From positions 3,100,001 through 3,164,000 of the forward strand of contig NZ_CP058316.1 of NCBI RefSeq assembly GCF_013389665.1: DNA of 64,000 bases. The letters are read 5' to 3'. The position numbers and the translations under genes are program-made. Origin of the DNA: Microbacterium oleivorans (GTDB lineage Bacteria > Actinomycetota > Actinomycetes > Actinomycetales > Microbacteriaceae). The notes under the pieces are model-generated. The model was not told the DNA's origin. It was given only the letters and a program-made list of their open reading frames with translations, and searched no databases. Positions 25,230 to 34,272 of this stretch are shown here, piece by piece (position 1 is the first letter of the stretch; the number at the start of each line of letters is the position of its first letter).

Positions 25230-25916
25230 TCAGGGCTTGACGATCGGGATGGCCGCCGTCTCGACGGCGACCTTGCGTCGGTGGAGCGCCCGTTGCTCGG
25301 GCAGCGAGATGTCGAACACCACGGCGAGCAGTCGGATGACCGTCGTCACCGCGATGCCGCCGATCGCCGCCACGACGATGGGCGCCCCGAGCGCTGCGGC
25401 GCCGGCGAGCGCCGCGCAGCCCACCGCGGCCGCCACGGCGTACAGCGATCTGACGTGCATGATCGCGACCGGCAGGCCCATGATGACGTCCCGCAGGATG
25501 CTGCCTCCGACGGCTGCGCAGGAGCCGATGAAGACCGCCGGGACTACCGGTAGCCCGAGCACGAGCGCCTTGCTCGTGCCGAAAGCGCCGAACAGGCCGA
25601 TCACGACGGCGTCCAGGCCAATGATGACGGCGTTGAGCCGCCGGAAGATGTTCGACAGGAGCATGCCGACCAGCGCGGCCGAGGTCGCCGTGATGAGGTA
25701 CCAGTTGCTCTGGAGGGTCACCGGTGGGACGCCCAGCAGAAGATCGCGGATGAGGCCCCCGCCCATCCCGATCAGGATGCCGATGATGACGACGCCGAGC
25801 GGATCGAGACGTCTCCGCCCCGCGAATCCCGATGCGAACAGCGCACCCTGCACGCCGCCGAGGCCGACGGCGGTCAGATCCGCCCACAGCGGGATCACGA
25901 ACTGAGCTTGCGTCAC
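25230..25916 (-). CDS. TRIC-type cation channel / UPF0126 membrane protein
   Basis: 228-residue protein with about seven helices in two inverted three-helix repeats, the UPF0126 (YicG) layout now assigned to prokaryotic TRIC channels. Repeat marks are [14 protein letters not shown] near residue 52 and [16 protein letters not shown] near residue 140. Bacterial members conduct monovalent cations. The start GTG at 25916 is divergent from recO with 36 nt between. Longer in-frame starts would run into recO and were not used. Confidence 0.87.
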   Translation of the reverse strand: MTQAQFVIPLWADLTAVGLGGVQGALFASGFAGRRRLDPLGVVIIGILIGMGGGLIRDLLLGVPPVTLQSNWYLITATSAALVGMLLSNIFRRLNAVIIGLDAVVIGLFGAFGTSKALVLGLPVVPAVFIGSCAAVGGSILRDVIMGLPVAIMHVRSLYAVAAAVGCAALAGAAALGAPIVVAAIGGIAVTTVIRLLAVVFDISLPEQRALHRRKVAVETAAIPIVKP

Positions 25917-25940
25917 GGGTCCATTGTCGCCGGTCCGCGG

Positions 25941-25946
25941 GATAAT
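25941..25946 (+). promoter_or_regulatory. -10 element of recO (leaderless)
   Basis: GATAAT, 6 nt before the recO GTG at 25953. Confidence 0.5.
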
Positions 25947-25952
25947 CGATGC

Positions 25953-26681
25953 GTGCCCACCTACCGCGACGAGGTCGTGATCCTCCGCACCCACAAGCTG
26001 GGTGAGGCGGATCGCATCGTCACCATGCTCAGTCGCCGCCACGGCAAGCTGCGGGGCGTCGCCAAGGGCGTTCGGCGCACCTCGTCCCGTTTCGGTGCAC
26101 GGCTCGAGCCCTTCATGGTGGCTGACGTGCAGCTCTACAAGGGACGCAACCTCGACATCGTCCAGCAGGCGGAGTCGCTCGGATCCTACGGTGCCGAGAT
26201 CGCGAGCGACTACGACCGGTACACCTCGGCCTCGGCGATGGTGGAGGCCGCCGACCGGCTGAACGAGGCCGAGACGACGCCGCAGCAGTACCTGCTGCTC
26301 GTCGGCGGTCTGCGCGCCCTCTCACGCGGCGAGCACGACAGCCGTGCGGTACTGGACTCCTACCTTCTGCGCGCCATGGCGCTGTCGGGCTGGGCGCCCT
26401 CCCTCGACGCCTGCGCACGGTGCTCGCGTCCGGGGCCGCATCCCGGCTTCGCCGCCCCGCTCGGCGGGTCGGTGTGCGACGCGTGCGCCCCGGTGGGCTC
26501 GGCGCGGATCACCGACGAGACCGGAGACCGACTGCGGGCCCTGATCGCGGGGGAGTGGGACATCGTCGACGCCGGTTCGCCGCGCGCGGCGGCATCCGCC
26601 TCGGGACTGATCGCCGCCTACGCCCAATGGCACCTCGAGCGCGGCATCCGTTCCCTCGGCCACATCGCGGCGTCGCGATGA
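25953..26681 (+). CDS. recO: DNA repair protein RecO
   Basis: 242-residue recombination mediator that helps load RecA onto SSB-coated DNA. The N-terminal OB fold ([20 protein letters not shown]) is followed by the basic [15 protein letters not shown] segment. The C-terminal zinc site is visible as CARC near residue 153 and CDAC near residue 175. The GTG at 25953 follows a GATAAT hexamer, so the extra upstream codons to 25908 are dropped. It is followed by uppS and a DsbA-family gene on the same strand. Confidence 0.93.
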   Translation: MPTYRDEVVILRTHKLGEADRIVTMLSRRHGKLRGVAKGVRRTSSRFGARLEPFMVADVQLYKGRNLDIVQQAESLGSYGAEIASDYDRYTSASAMVEAADRLNEAETTPQQYLLLVGGLRALSRGEHDSRAVLDSYLLRAMALSGWAPSLDACARCSRPGPHPGFAAPLGGSVCDACAPVGSARITDETGDRLRALIAGEWDIVDAGSPRAAASASGLIAAYAQWHLERGIRSLGHIAASR

Positions 26682-26723
26682 GGGCCACTCGTGGCGTTGC
26701 GGTTGCCGCCGCCGCGAGCACCC

Positions 26724-26729
26724 TAGGCT
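26724..26729 (+). promoter_or_regulatory. -10 element of uppS (leaderless)
   Basis: TAGGCT, 7 nt before the uppS ATG. Confidence 0.5.
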
Positions 26730-26736
26730 CGAAGCG

Positions 26737-27540
26737 ATGAGTCCCAAGCCGTACACGCACCGCGACGCGGTCCCGTACCGTCCACTCGACTGGACGGGAG
26801 TCCGCCCCCCGACGTTCCCGCGTGGCGGGGTCCCCGAGCATGTCGCGATCGTGATGGACGGCAACGGACGATGGGCCAACCGGCGGGGTCTGACCCGCAT
26901 CGAGGGCCACCGCGCCGGTGAGGAGGTGCTGCTCGACGTCGTGGCCGGCGCCGTCCAGGTCGGCGTGAAGCACCTCAGCGTGTACGCCTTCTCGACCGAG
27001 AACTGGTCGCGCTCGCCCGACGAGGTGCGCTTCCTCATGGGCTACAACCGCGATGTCCTGCATCGCCGTCGCGACCAGCTCAACGAGTGGGGCGTCCGCG
27101 TCCGGTGGGCCGGGCGCAGGCCGCGCCTGTGGGGGTCGGTGATCTCGGAGCTGCAGTACGCCGAGCAGCTGACGCGCGACAACGACGTCCTCACGCTCAC
27201 GATGTGCGTCAACTACGGCGGCCGCCACGAGATCATCGACGCCATGCGCGCGATGGGCGAACAGATCGCGGCGGGGCGGATGAAACCGTCCGCCATCACC
27301 GAGAAGACTCTGCGCCGGCACCTCTACGTGCCCGACATGCCGGATGTCGACCTGTTCATCCGCTCCAGCGGCGAACAGCGGACCTCGAACTTCCTGCTGT
27401 GGGAGGCGGCGTACGCCGAGATGGTCTTCCTCGACACGCTCTGGCCCGACTTCTCGCGCACCGATCTGTGGGGAGCGATCCAGCTCTACCTCTCGCGCGA
27501 CCGCCGTTTCGGCGGGGCGGTCGACGCCCCCACGGCGTGA
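26737..27540 (+). CDS. uppS: Polyprenyl diphosphate synthase (isoprenyl transferase, UppS family)
   Basis: 267-residue cis-prenyltransferase making the long-chain lipid carrier for cell-wall precursors at the membrane face. The catalytic loop [17 protein letters not shown] lies near residue 40, with the flexible [13 protein letters not shown] near residue 85. The C-terminal [20 protein letters not shown] near residue 205 holds the Arg residues that bind isopentenyl diphosphate. Chain length (decaprenyl or undecaprenyl) cannot be read from the sequence. Confidence 0.95.
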   Translation: MSPKPYTHRDAVPYRPLDWTGVRPPTFPRGGVPEHVAIVMDGNGRWANRRGLTRIEGHRAGEEVLLDVVAGAVQVGVKHLSVYAFSTENWSRSPDEVRFLMGYNRDVLHRRRDQLNEWGVRVRWAGRRPRLWGSVISELQYAEQLTRDNDVLTLTMCVNYGGRHEIIDAMRAMGEQIAAGRMKPSAITEKTLRRHLYVPDMPDVDLFIRSSGEQRTSNFLLWEAAYAEMVFLDTLWPDFSRTDLWGAIQLYLSRDRRFGGAVDAPTA

Positions 27541-27577
27541 GGGAATATCGCACGAACCTCGGGGCGTTGCACCCGGT

Positions 27578-28255
27578 GTGACGGACGCAATCAAGATCGA
27601 CGTGTGGAGCGACATCGCCTGCCCGTGGTGCTACATCGGCAAGCGCAACCTCGAGTCGGGCCTCGCCGCGACGGCAGATGACGACGACGCCCCGCGCGTC
27701 GACGTGACCTTCCATTCGTTCGAGCTCTCGCCCGACACGCCGGTCGACTTCGAGGGCGACGAGCTGGACTTCCTCTCGAGCCACAAGGGCATGCCGCGCG
27801 AGCAGGTCCAGCAGATGCTCGAGAACGTCACCGGTGTCGCCAAGAACGCCGGTCTCGACTACCACTTCGACATCCTCAAGCACACCAACACGGTGAAGGC
27901 CCATGAGCTGCTCCACCTCGCCAAGGCGCAGGGGCGTCAGCACGAGATGGCCGAGCGTCTGATGGCCGCGTACTTCACCGAGGGACGCCACGTCGGTCGC
28001 ATCGACGACCTCGTCGACCTTGCGGCCGAGGTGGGGATCGACCCCGACGTCGCACGACGGGCGCTCGAATCCGAGGAGTTCCTCGACGCCGTCCGAGCCG
28101 ATCAGGACCAGGCCCGTCAGTACGGGATCAACGGCGTTCCGTTCTTCGTCATCGACGGCAAGTACGGCGTATCGGGCGCACAGCCCGCCGACGCGTTCGC
28201 GCAGATCGCCCGCCAGGTGTGGGCCGAGCGCAGTGCGGTCGAAACGGTCGGATGA
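27578..28255 (+). CDS. DsbA-family (FrnE-like) oxidoreductase
   Basis: 225-residue thioredoxin-fold protein with the active-site pair CPWC near residue 15 (SDIACPWCYIGKRNL) and the cis-Pro segment INGVPFFVIDGKYGVSG near residue 187. It has no signal peptide, so it acts in the cytosol, as do FrnE-type members linked to oxidative stress tolerance. The GTG at 27578 was chosen because the reading frame begins there with the conserved strand. It converges on the glutathione-peroxidase-like gene with three bases between the stop codons. Confidence 0.9.
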   Translation: MTDAIKIDVWSDIACPWCYIGKRNLESGLAATADDDDAPRVDVTFHSFELSPDTPVDFEGDELDFLSSHKGMPREQVQQMLENVTGVAKNAGLDYHFDILKHTNTVKAHELLHLAKAQGRQHEMAERLMAAYFTEGRHVGRIDDLVDLAAEVGIDPDVARRALESEEFLDAVRADQDQARQYGINGVPFFVIDGKYGVSGAQPADAFAQIARQVWAERSAVETVG

Positions 28256-28258
28256 CCC

Positions 28259-28759
28259 TCAGCGGGGCAGGTTCGCCTCGATGACGGCCACGATCTCGGG
28301 AGCGTCGGGTTTGGTCTGAGGGCGGAACCGGTGCACATCGCCCGCGGGAGTGATGACGAACTTCTCGAAGTTCCACATCACCGGGCCCCGCGCTCCCTCG
28401 GCGTTGCGCGCCTTCTTCAGCGCCTTGTAGAGCGCTGCGGCATGCGAGCCGTTGACGCGGACCTTGTCCATGACCGGGAAGCTCACGCCCCACGTCATGG
28501 CGCAGTAGTCGAGGATCTCTTCCATCGAGCCCGGTTCCTGCCCCATGAACTGGTTGCACGGGAACCCGACGACCTGCAGGCCGCGCTCGCCGTAGGTGCG
28601 CTGCAGCTGCTCGAGCTGCTCGTACTGCGGGGTCAGCCCGCACTTGGAGGCGACGTTGACCACCAGCAGCACGCCGTCGCCGAGATCGCCGAGAGTGGTC
28701 TCGGATCCCTCCGCGGTGGCGAAGGGGATGGAACGGATGTCGGTGGTGGCTTCGGTCAC
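28259..28759 (-). CDS. Glutathione peroxidase-like thiol peroxidase
   Basis: 166-residue Gpx-family peroxidase. The peroxidatic Cys is in VNVASKCGLTPQYEQL near residue 39 (Cys, not Sec), with the supporting GFPCNQFMGQEPG near residue 70 and the Trp/Asn of PVMWNFEKF near residue 128. Actinobacterial members generally use thioredoxin rather than glutathione, which fits an organism likely to rely on mycothiol. Facing a DsbA-family gene, it may share a redox role. Confidence 0.92.
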   Translation of the reverse strand: MTEATTDIRSIPFATAEGSETTLGDLGDGVLLVVNVASKCGLTPQYEQLEQLQRTYGERGLQVVGFPCNQFMGQEPGSMEEILDYCAMTWGVSFPVMDKVRVNGSHAAALYKALKKARNAEGARGPVMWNFEKFVITPAGDVHRFRPQTKPDAPEIVAVIEANLPR

Positions 28760-28765
28760 GTCCCC

Positions 28766-28771
28766 AGGGTA
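28766..28771 (-). promoter_or_regulatory. -10 element of the peroxidase gene (leaderless)
   Basis: TACCCT on the minus strand, 6 nt before the GTG at 28759. Confidence 0.4.
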
Positions 28772-28804
28772 CGCCCGCCCGCCTTACGGCATCCGTCCTT
28801 CTGG

Positions 28805-28810
28805 GAGAAT
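28805..28810 (+). promoter_or_regulatory. -10 element of dusB (leaderless)
   Basis: GAGAAT, 6 nt before the dusB GTG at 28817. Confidence 0.4.
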
Positions 28811-28816
28811 GATCCG

Positions 28817-29980
28817 GTGAGTACCGTCCTGTCCGCCTCCCCGCGCCTGCGGATCGGCCCGATCGCGCTGGAGGCCCCCGTCGTCCTGGCCCCGATGGCC
28901 GGGATCACCAACACCGCGTTCCGTCGACTGTGCCGCGAGTACGGCGCGGGTCTCTACGTCAGCGAGATGATCACGACGCGCGCGCTCGTCGAGCGCAACG
29001 CCACGACGATGCGTCTGATCACCCACCACGAGTCCGAGAAGCCGCGTTCCATTCAGCTCTACGGCGTGGACCCCGCGACGACCGAGGCCGCCGTGCGCCT
29101 CCTGGTCGAGGAGGACCGCGCCGATCACATCGACCTCAACTTCGGATGCCCGGTTCCCAAGGTGACCCGCAAGGGCGGGGGAGCGGCGCTGCCGTGGAAG
29201 CTCGACCTGTTCCGCGACATCGTCACCCGCGCCGCGCGCGCCGCCGGGGACGTCCCTCTGACGGTGAAGATGCGCAAGGGGATCGACTCGGACCACCTCA
29301 CCTACCTCGATGCGGGTCGCATCGCCGAGGACGCCGGTGTGTCGGCCGTCGCCCTCCACGCCCGCACCGCGGCGGAGTACTACTCCGGGCATGCGGACTG
29401 GTCCGCCATCGCCGCGCTCAAGGAAGCCGTCAGCAGCATCCCCGTGCTCGGCAACGGCGACATCTGGTCTGCCGAGGACGCCGTCCGCATGATGGCGGAG
29501 ACCGGCTGCGACGGCGTCGTCGTCGGACGCGGGTGCCTCGGGCGTCCCTGGCTGTTCGGCGACCTCGCGCGTGCGCTGGGCGAGCCCGGGTCCGCCGGCC
29601 CCGAGGTGGACGCCACGCTCGGGTTCGTGGCGACGGCCTTCCGCCGTCACGCCGAGCTGCTCGTCGAGTTCTTCGAGGACGAGGGCCGGGGATGCCGCGA
29701 CATCCGCAAGCACGTCGCGTGGTACTTCAAGGGCTATCCGGTCGGGGGTGACACGCGTGCGCGTCTGGCGACCGCGTCGAGCCTCGAGGAGATCGACGAC
29801 ATCCTCGCCACGCTGGACTGGTCGGCGCCGTACCCCGGCGCGGCGGCCGAGGGACAACGCGGGCGCGCCGGAACCCCCAAGCGTCCCGCGCTCCCCGATC
29901 GCTGGCTGGAATCACGAGACGTCGACGCCGCGGAGTCGTCGGCGATCGCCGCGGCGGAGATCGAGAACAGCGGTGGCTGA
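28817..29980 (+). CDS. dusB: tRNA dihydrouridine synthase
   Basis: 387-residue FMN enzyme reducing uridines in the tRNA D-loop. The TIM barrel opens with VVLAPMAGITNTAFRRLC near residue 22. The catalytic Cys is in DLNFGCPVPKVTRKGGGAAL near residue 113, the phosphate-binding VGRGCLGRPWLF near residue 235, and the C-terminal helical RNA-binding domain follows. The GTG at 28817 replaces the longer frame that overlaps the peroxidase gene. Its end overlaps the next gene by eight bases. Confidence 0.93.
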   Translation: MSTVLSASPRLRIGPIALEAPVVLAPMAGITNTAFRRLCREYGAGLYVSEMITTRALVERNATTMRLITHHESEKPRSIQLYGVDPATTEAAVRLLVEEDRADHIDLNFGCPVPKVTRKGGGAALPWKLDLFRDIVTRAARAAGDVPLTVKMRKGIDSDHLTYLDAGRIAEDAGVSAVALHARTAAEYYSGHADWSAIAALKEAVSSIPVLGNGDIWSAEDAVRMMAETGCDGVVVGRGCLGRPWLFGDLARALGEPGSAGPEVDATLGFVATAFRRHAELLVEFFEDEGRGCRDIRKHVAWYFKGYPVGGDTRARLATASSLEEIDDILATLDWSAPYPGAAAEGQRGRAGTPKRPALPDRWLESRDVDAAESSAIAAAEIENSGG

Positions 29981-31343
29981 GGTCACGAGCGGTGTCGGCG
30001 TCTCGGCGGGACGCCCCGCCGGGTACGACGATCACGACGCCGCGCGCTTCCACCACGAGGAGCATCGGTCGCGGCGCGACAGCTTCGCCCGAGACCGTGC
30101 TCGCGTGCTGCACTCGGGGGCGCTGCGTCGGCTCGCGGCCAAGACGCAGGTGCTGAGTCCCGCGAGCCCTGCCGATTTCGCGCGCAACCGGCTCACCCAT
30201 TCGCTCGAGGTCGCTCAGGTGGGCCGCGAACTGGCGATCGCCCTCGAGCTCTCGCCCGACGTCGTCGACACCGCGTGCCTCTGCCACGACCTCGGGCATC
30301 CGCCGTTCGGGCACAACGGCGAGCGTGCTCTGAACGACTGGGCCGAGGACATCGGCGGATTCGAGGGCAACGCGCAGTCGCTGCGCATCCTGTCGCGGCT
30401 CGAGCCGAAGGTGGTCGACGCCTTCGGTCGCAGCGCCGGTCTGAACCTCACCCGCGCGAGTCTCGATGCGACGTGCAAGTACCCCTGGACGGTCGAGCAC
30501 GCCATTCCCGACCCGGGCGGACGGCAGAAGTTCGGCGTCTACCCCGAGGACGAGGCGGTCTTCCGGTGGATGCGCGAGGATGCCCCGGGCCGGCTCCGGT
30601 GCATCGAGGCCGAGGTCATGGACCTCTCCGACGACATCGCCTACTCGGTGCACGACTTCGAGGACGCCGTCCTCAACGGCTACCTGGATCCGCGCCGCCT
30701 CGCCGACCCGCGCGAGCGCGAGGCGCTGCTGACGGCGATCCAGAGCTGGGTCGGCTACGGGTTCACCAAGGACGAGCTCGGAGACGCGCTGTACCGGCTC
30801 ACGCGGCTGCCCGAGTGGCTGCTGTCGTACGACGGGTCGCGCGCCGACATGGCGCGTCTGAAGAACCTCACCTCGGACCTCATCGGCCGCTTCGCACGCG
30901 CGGCGACCGCTGCCACCCGAGAGCACTACGACATCCCGGTGCTGACCCGATTCCGGGGTCGGGTCATCGTGCCCCGGGTCATCGAGGTCGAGATGGCGGT
31001 GCTGAAGGGGGTCATCGGAGCCTTCGTGGTCTCGATCGAGGGACGGAAGGGCCTCTACAAGGAGCAGCGTCGCGTATTGCGCCGTCTCGCCGATGCGCTG
31101 TGGGACCGGCCGGAGCACCTCGACGTGCTGCACGGCGAGGACTTCGCCGCCGCCGTCACCGACGCCGCTCGGCGCCGGGTCATCGTCGACCAGGTCGCCA
31201 CCCTCACGGACCGCTTCGCGATCGAATGGCACGGCCGTCTGGTGGGCCCGGTCGATCTGCGCGAGCTGGGTCTGTGGTCGTCCGACCCGCGCGCCGCCGC
31301 GCCGAGCCATTTCGCGCTTCCCGAGCCCATCGAAGGGCTGTGA
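29973..31343 (+). CDS. dgt: Deoxyguanosinetriphosphate triphosphohydrolase-like protein
   Basis: 456-residue HD-domain enzyme that hydrolyses dNTPs (dGTP in the type member) to the nucleoside and triphosphate, tuning nucleotide pools. Metal ligands are visible in RLTHSLEVAQVGR near residue 72 and CLCHDLGHPPFGHNGE near residue 98 (the HD pair). The GTG at 29973 overlaps dusB by eight bases, and the stop overlaps the dnaG ATG (TGATG). It is therefore translationally coupled to primase, a common dusB-dgt-dnaG order in actinobacteria. Confidence 0.93.
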   Translation: MAEVTSGVGVSAGRPAGYDDHDAARFHHEEHRSRRDSFARDRARVLHSGALRRLAAKTQVLSPASPADFARNRLTHSLEVAQVGRELAIALELSPDVVDTACLCHDLGHPPFGHNGERALNDWAEDIGGFEGNAQSLRILSRLEPKVVDAFGRSAGLNLTRASLDATCKYPWTVEHAIPDPGGRQKFGVYPEDEAVFRWMREDAPGRLRCIEAEVMDLSDDIAYSVHDFEDAVLNGYLDPRRLADPREREALLTAIQSWVGYGFTKDELGDALYRLTRLPEWLLSYDGSRADMARLKNLTSDLIGRFARAATAATREHYDIPVLTRFRGRVIVPRVIEVEMAVLKGVIGAFVVSIEGRKGLYKEQRRVLRRLADALWDRPEHLDVLHGEDFAAAVTDAARRRVIVDQVATLTDRFAIEWHGRLVGPVDLRELGLWSSDPRAAAPSHFALPEPIEGL

Positions 31344-33211
31344 TGGCACGGATCCGGCAGGCCGACATCGAGGAGGTCAAGGCGCGCACGAACATCGGCG
31401 ACATCGTCGGCGAGCGCGTGGCGTTGAAGACCGCCGGTGTCGGTTCGATGAAGGGTCTCTGCCCCTTCCACGACGAACGCAGCCCGAGCTTCCACGTCCG
31501 GCCTCAGGTGGGCTATTACCACTGCTTCGGGTGCGGCGAGTCGGGTGACGTCTATTCGTTTCTGCGCGCGATGGATCACCTGTCGTTCACGGAGGCCGTC
31601 GAGCGGCTCGCGGCTCGGATCGGCTACCAGCTCCACTACGAGGACGGCGCGGCGGCCCCCGAGACGAGCGGGCGGTCTCGGCTCTACGCGGCACACACGG
31701 CCGCGGCGGAGTTCTACCGCTCCCAACTGTCGTCGCCCGACGCCCAGGCCGCGCGACAGTTCCTGGGCGAACGGGGCTTCGACGCCGGGGCGGCCGCTCA
31801 TTTCGGGGTCGGGTACGCCCCTCAGGGGTGGTCGGCACTGCGCGACGCGCTGCGTTCCCAGGGCTACACCGACGATGAGCTGCTCGCGGGCGGGTTGGTG
31901 TCGAAGGGGCAGCGCGGTGTGTACGACCGGTTCCGCGGGCGTCTGGTCTGGCCGATCCGCGACGTGGCCGGTCAGACCATCGGCTTCGGCGCGCGCCGTC
32001 TGTACGACGACGACCAGGGCCCGAAGTACCTCAATACCCCCGAGACGCCGATCTACAAGAAGAGTCAGGTCCTCTACGGCCTCGACCTGGCGAAGAAGTC
32101 CATCTCGCGCGAGCACCGTGTGGTGGTCGTCGAGGGGTACACCGACGTCATGGCGTGCCATCTCGCGGGCGTGACGGGGGCGATCGCCTCGTGCGGCACA
32201 GCTTTCGGGTCCGAGCACATCACGGTCCTCCGCCGCGTCATGGGCGACAGCGAGGGCAGCTCCGGCGAGGTCGTCTTCACCTTCGACCCGGATGCCGCGG
32301 GGCAGAAGGCCGCGTTGCGTGCGTTCGGCGAGGAGAAGCGCTTCGCAGCCCAGACCTACGTGGCGGTCGCGCCCGAGGGGCTCGATCCGTGCGATCTGCG
32401 GCTGCACCGCGGCGACGCCGCGGTGCGCGCGCTCGTCGAGACCAAGTCGCCCATGTTCGAGTTCGTGATCGACCAGCGACTGTCGACCTTCGACCTGTCG
32501 ACGGTGGAGGGGCGCATCGGCGCGCTCCGTGCTGCCGCCCCGATCGTCGCCGACATCCGCGACGCGGCACTGCGCCCGGGCTACACCCGCGTCCTCGCAC
32601 GCAAACTCGGCCTGGACCTCGGCGAGGTGCAGCCCGAGGTGGACCGCGCGGTGCGCCGCGGGTCGGCGCCGGCCACGACGTCGCCGCGCGGCGAGGCGTC
32701 GGTTCCTTCCCGCAGCGACGGCACCGCGGAGCCGACGCCGTCGGTGCGCGTCACGTTGGCCTCGCTCCCGCCCGCGCTCGAGCTCGAGAAGCGCGCGCTC
32801 ATGGGGGTGCTGCAATACGGTCACCTGCTCGAGAAGGACGCCGTCGACATCGCGCTCGGCCTGCCCATGCCCCACCCCGCCCTGGAGGCCGTGCGGCAGG
32901 CGATCTCGATGCAGCCCGACCTGGCGCGGCCGGGCTGGACCTCCGCCGCCGTGGACGCGACCCGCGAGCCGTACCGCACGTTGACCATCGAGCTCCTGAC
33001 CGCGGACTTCCCGGCGGGCACGGAGCGCATCGCGCAGACGACCGCGACGGAGTCGTTGCGCAAGCTGCGGTTGCGGGCGCTCGAGCGCGAGAAGGCCGAG
33101 CTGCGCAGCGCGCAGCAGCGTCTCGAGCCCGGATCCGCGGATTTCCGATCCATCGGTATGGCGATCCGCGACCTCGACCTGCGGGTGCGACGTCTGATGG
33201 AAGACGAGTAG
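31343..33211 (+). CDS. dnaG: DNA primase
   Basis: 622-residue primase that makes RNA primers at the replication fork. The N-terminal CHC2 zinc ribbon is clear: CPFHDERSPSF near residue 40 and YYHCFGCGESGD near residue 60. The TOPRIM core has VVVEGYTDVMACH near residue 262 and TFDPDAAGQKAAL near residue 310, with the catalytic Glu and Asp. The C-terminal helicase-binding region is Ala/Glu/Arg-rich. The start overlaps the dgt stop by one base. Confidence 0.97.
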   Translation: MARIRQADIEEVKARTNIGDIVGERVALKTAGVGSMKGLCPFHDERSPSFHVRPQVGYYHCFGCGESGDVYSFLRAMDHLSFTEAVERLAARIGYQLHYEDGAAAPETSGRSRLYAAHTAAAEFYRSQLSSPDAQAARQFLGERGFDAGAAAHFGVGYAPQGWSALRDALRSQGYTDDELLAGGLVSKGQRGVYDRFRGRLVWPIRDVAGQTIGFGARRLYDDDQGPKYLNTPETPIYKKSQVLYGLDLAKKSISREHRVVVVEGYTDVMACHLAGVTGAIASCGTAFGSEHITVLRRVMGDSEGSSGEVVFTFDPDAAGQKAALRAFGEEKRFAAQTYVAVAPEGLDPCDLRLHRGDAAVRALVETKSPMFEFVIDQRLSTFDLSTVEGRIGALRAAAPIVADIRDAALRPGYTRVLARKLGLDLGEVQPEVDRAVRRGSAPATTSPRGEASVPSRSDGTAEPTPSVRVTLASLPPALELEKRALMGVLQYGHLLEKDAVDIALGLPMPHPALEAVRQAISMQPDLARPGWTSAAVDATREPYRTLTIELLTADFPAGTERIAQTTATESLRKLRLRALEREKAELRSAQQRLEPGSADFRSIGMAIRDLDLRVRRLMEDE

Positions 33212-33253
33212 AGCCGGCGATCGGAGTGGCGCGCGCGCACCGAACGAGGCAGG

Positions 33254-34030
33254 ATGAAGCGCATGTCCCGACGACCCGACGCGGAGATCGCGGTGCGCTG
33301 TGATGACCTCTCGATCGCGCGGACCGGTGACGCGGAGCGCGTCGTCGAAGGGGTGACCTTCACCGTCCGTGCGGGCGAGGCGCTGGCCGTGATGGGGGCG
33401 ACCGGCTCGGGCAAGTCCACCCTGCTCTCGGTTCTGGCCGGCACCGCTCCCGCCGATGTGGGCGTCGTCGGCGGCTCGGCCGAGGTCGCGGGGATCTCCG
33501 CACGCAAGGGCGGGCGCTCGCGACGTATGCTCACTTACTTCGCCGGTCACATGCCGCAGGCGGCGGGGGCGGCGTTGCCGGCGCGGCTGACGGTCGCGGA
33601 GGTGATCGCCGAGCCGATCACGTCCCGCGATCGCCGCGTGAGCCAGCGGGCGCTGTCGCTCCGGGTCGCGTCGCTGCTCGACGAGCTCCACCTCCCCTTG
33701 GGGGCCGCATCGCAGTATCCGTACGAGTTGAGCGCGGGGATGCGTCAACGCGTCGCGCTCGCACGGGCGCTCGTGCTCGATCCGAAGGTGTTCGTCGGCG
33801 ACGACCCGTACGCGAACCTCGACATCGAGGTGAGGATCGCCGCGCGCGAGGCTCTGCTGACCCGACGCGACGACACCGGCATGGCGATCGTGATCGCCAC
33901 CAACGACGCCGCGACCGCGGCCGAGCTGGATGCCGCTGCGCTGGTTCTGCACGCGGGGCGCCCGGTGGGTTACGGTCCGACCGCGGCCGAGCTGGCGTGG
34001 ACTCCCGACGGGCGCACCCGCGCGTCCTGA
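33254..34030 (+). CDS. Orphan ABC ATPase-like protein with altered catalytic residues
   Basis: 258-residue ABC-domain protein with intact Walker A GATGSGKST near residue 49 and signature ELSAGMRQRVALARAL near residue 160. Walker B reads VFVGDDPYANLD, with Asp where the catalytic Glu should be, and the switch region reads VIATNDAAT, with Asn in place of the switch His. It likely binds ATP but may hydrolyse it poorly. No permease or binding protein is adjacent. The signature resembles oligopeptide-type importers. An alternative ATG at 33263 has slightly better ribosome-site spacing. Function unknown. Confidence 0.8.
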   Translation: MKRMSRRPDAEIAVRCDDLSIARTGDAERVVEGVTFTVRAGEALAVMGATGSGKSTLLSVLAGTAPADVGVVGGSAEVAGISARKGGRSRRMLTYFAGHMPQAAGAALPARLTVAEVIAEPITSRDRRVSQRALSLRVASLLDELHLPLGAASQYPYELSAGMRQRVALARALVLDPKVFVGDDPYANLDIEVRIAAREALLTRRDDTGMAIVIATNDAATAAELDAAALVLHAGRPVGYGPTAAELAWTPDGRTRAS

Positions 34031-34077
34031 TCGGCGGTCGAAGCCACGTGGTGTCGTGAGCACCCCCGGAGCTTTGC

Positions 34078-34083
34078 TAATAT
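34078..34083 (+). promoter_or_regulatory. Possible -10 element of tRNA-Asn
   Basis: TAATAT, 33 nt upstream of the mature tRNA 5' end, in an AT-richer patch. Confidence 0.4.
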
Positions 34084-34115
34084 AGACGGGTTGCCCAGCG
34101 CGAGCGGGTGACTGA

Positions 34116-34188
34116 TCCTCGGTAGCTCAATTGGCAGAGCAATCGGCTGTTAACCGATAGGTTCTTGGTTCGAGTCCAAGCCGGGGAG
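34116..34188 (+). tRNA. tRNA-Asn (anticodon GTT)
   Basis: Complete cloverleaf of 73 nt. The acceptor stem TCCTCGG pairs with CCGGGGA (one U-G), the anticodon stem ATCGG/CCGAT encloses loop CTGTTAA, and the T-loop is TTCGAGT. CCA is not encoded. A terminator follows 36 nt later. Confidence 0.95.
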
Positions 34189-34223
34189 CGAGAGACCTGC
34201 GTCATCTAGCGCAGCTCTCACCT

Positions 34224-34250
34224 AAGGCCCGGGCTTCCACCCCGGGCCTT
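34224..34250 (+). terminator. Terminator of tRNA-Asn (and opposing glsA)
   Basis: 10-bp stem AAGGCCCGGG/CCCGGGCCTT with a 7-nt loop, followed by TCCTTTT. Confidence 0.85.
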
Positions 34251-34272
34251 TCCTTTTGCCCGGCCCGCGCGC

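Noticed and set aside
31055..34063. Very long minus-strand open frame (about 1000 codons) opposite dnaG and the ABC gene
   Set aside because: It is antisense to genes with clear motifs (CHC2, TOPRIM, Walker A) and is rich in Arg, Gly, Asp and Val without domains: the usual high-GC shadow.
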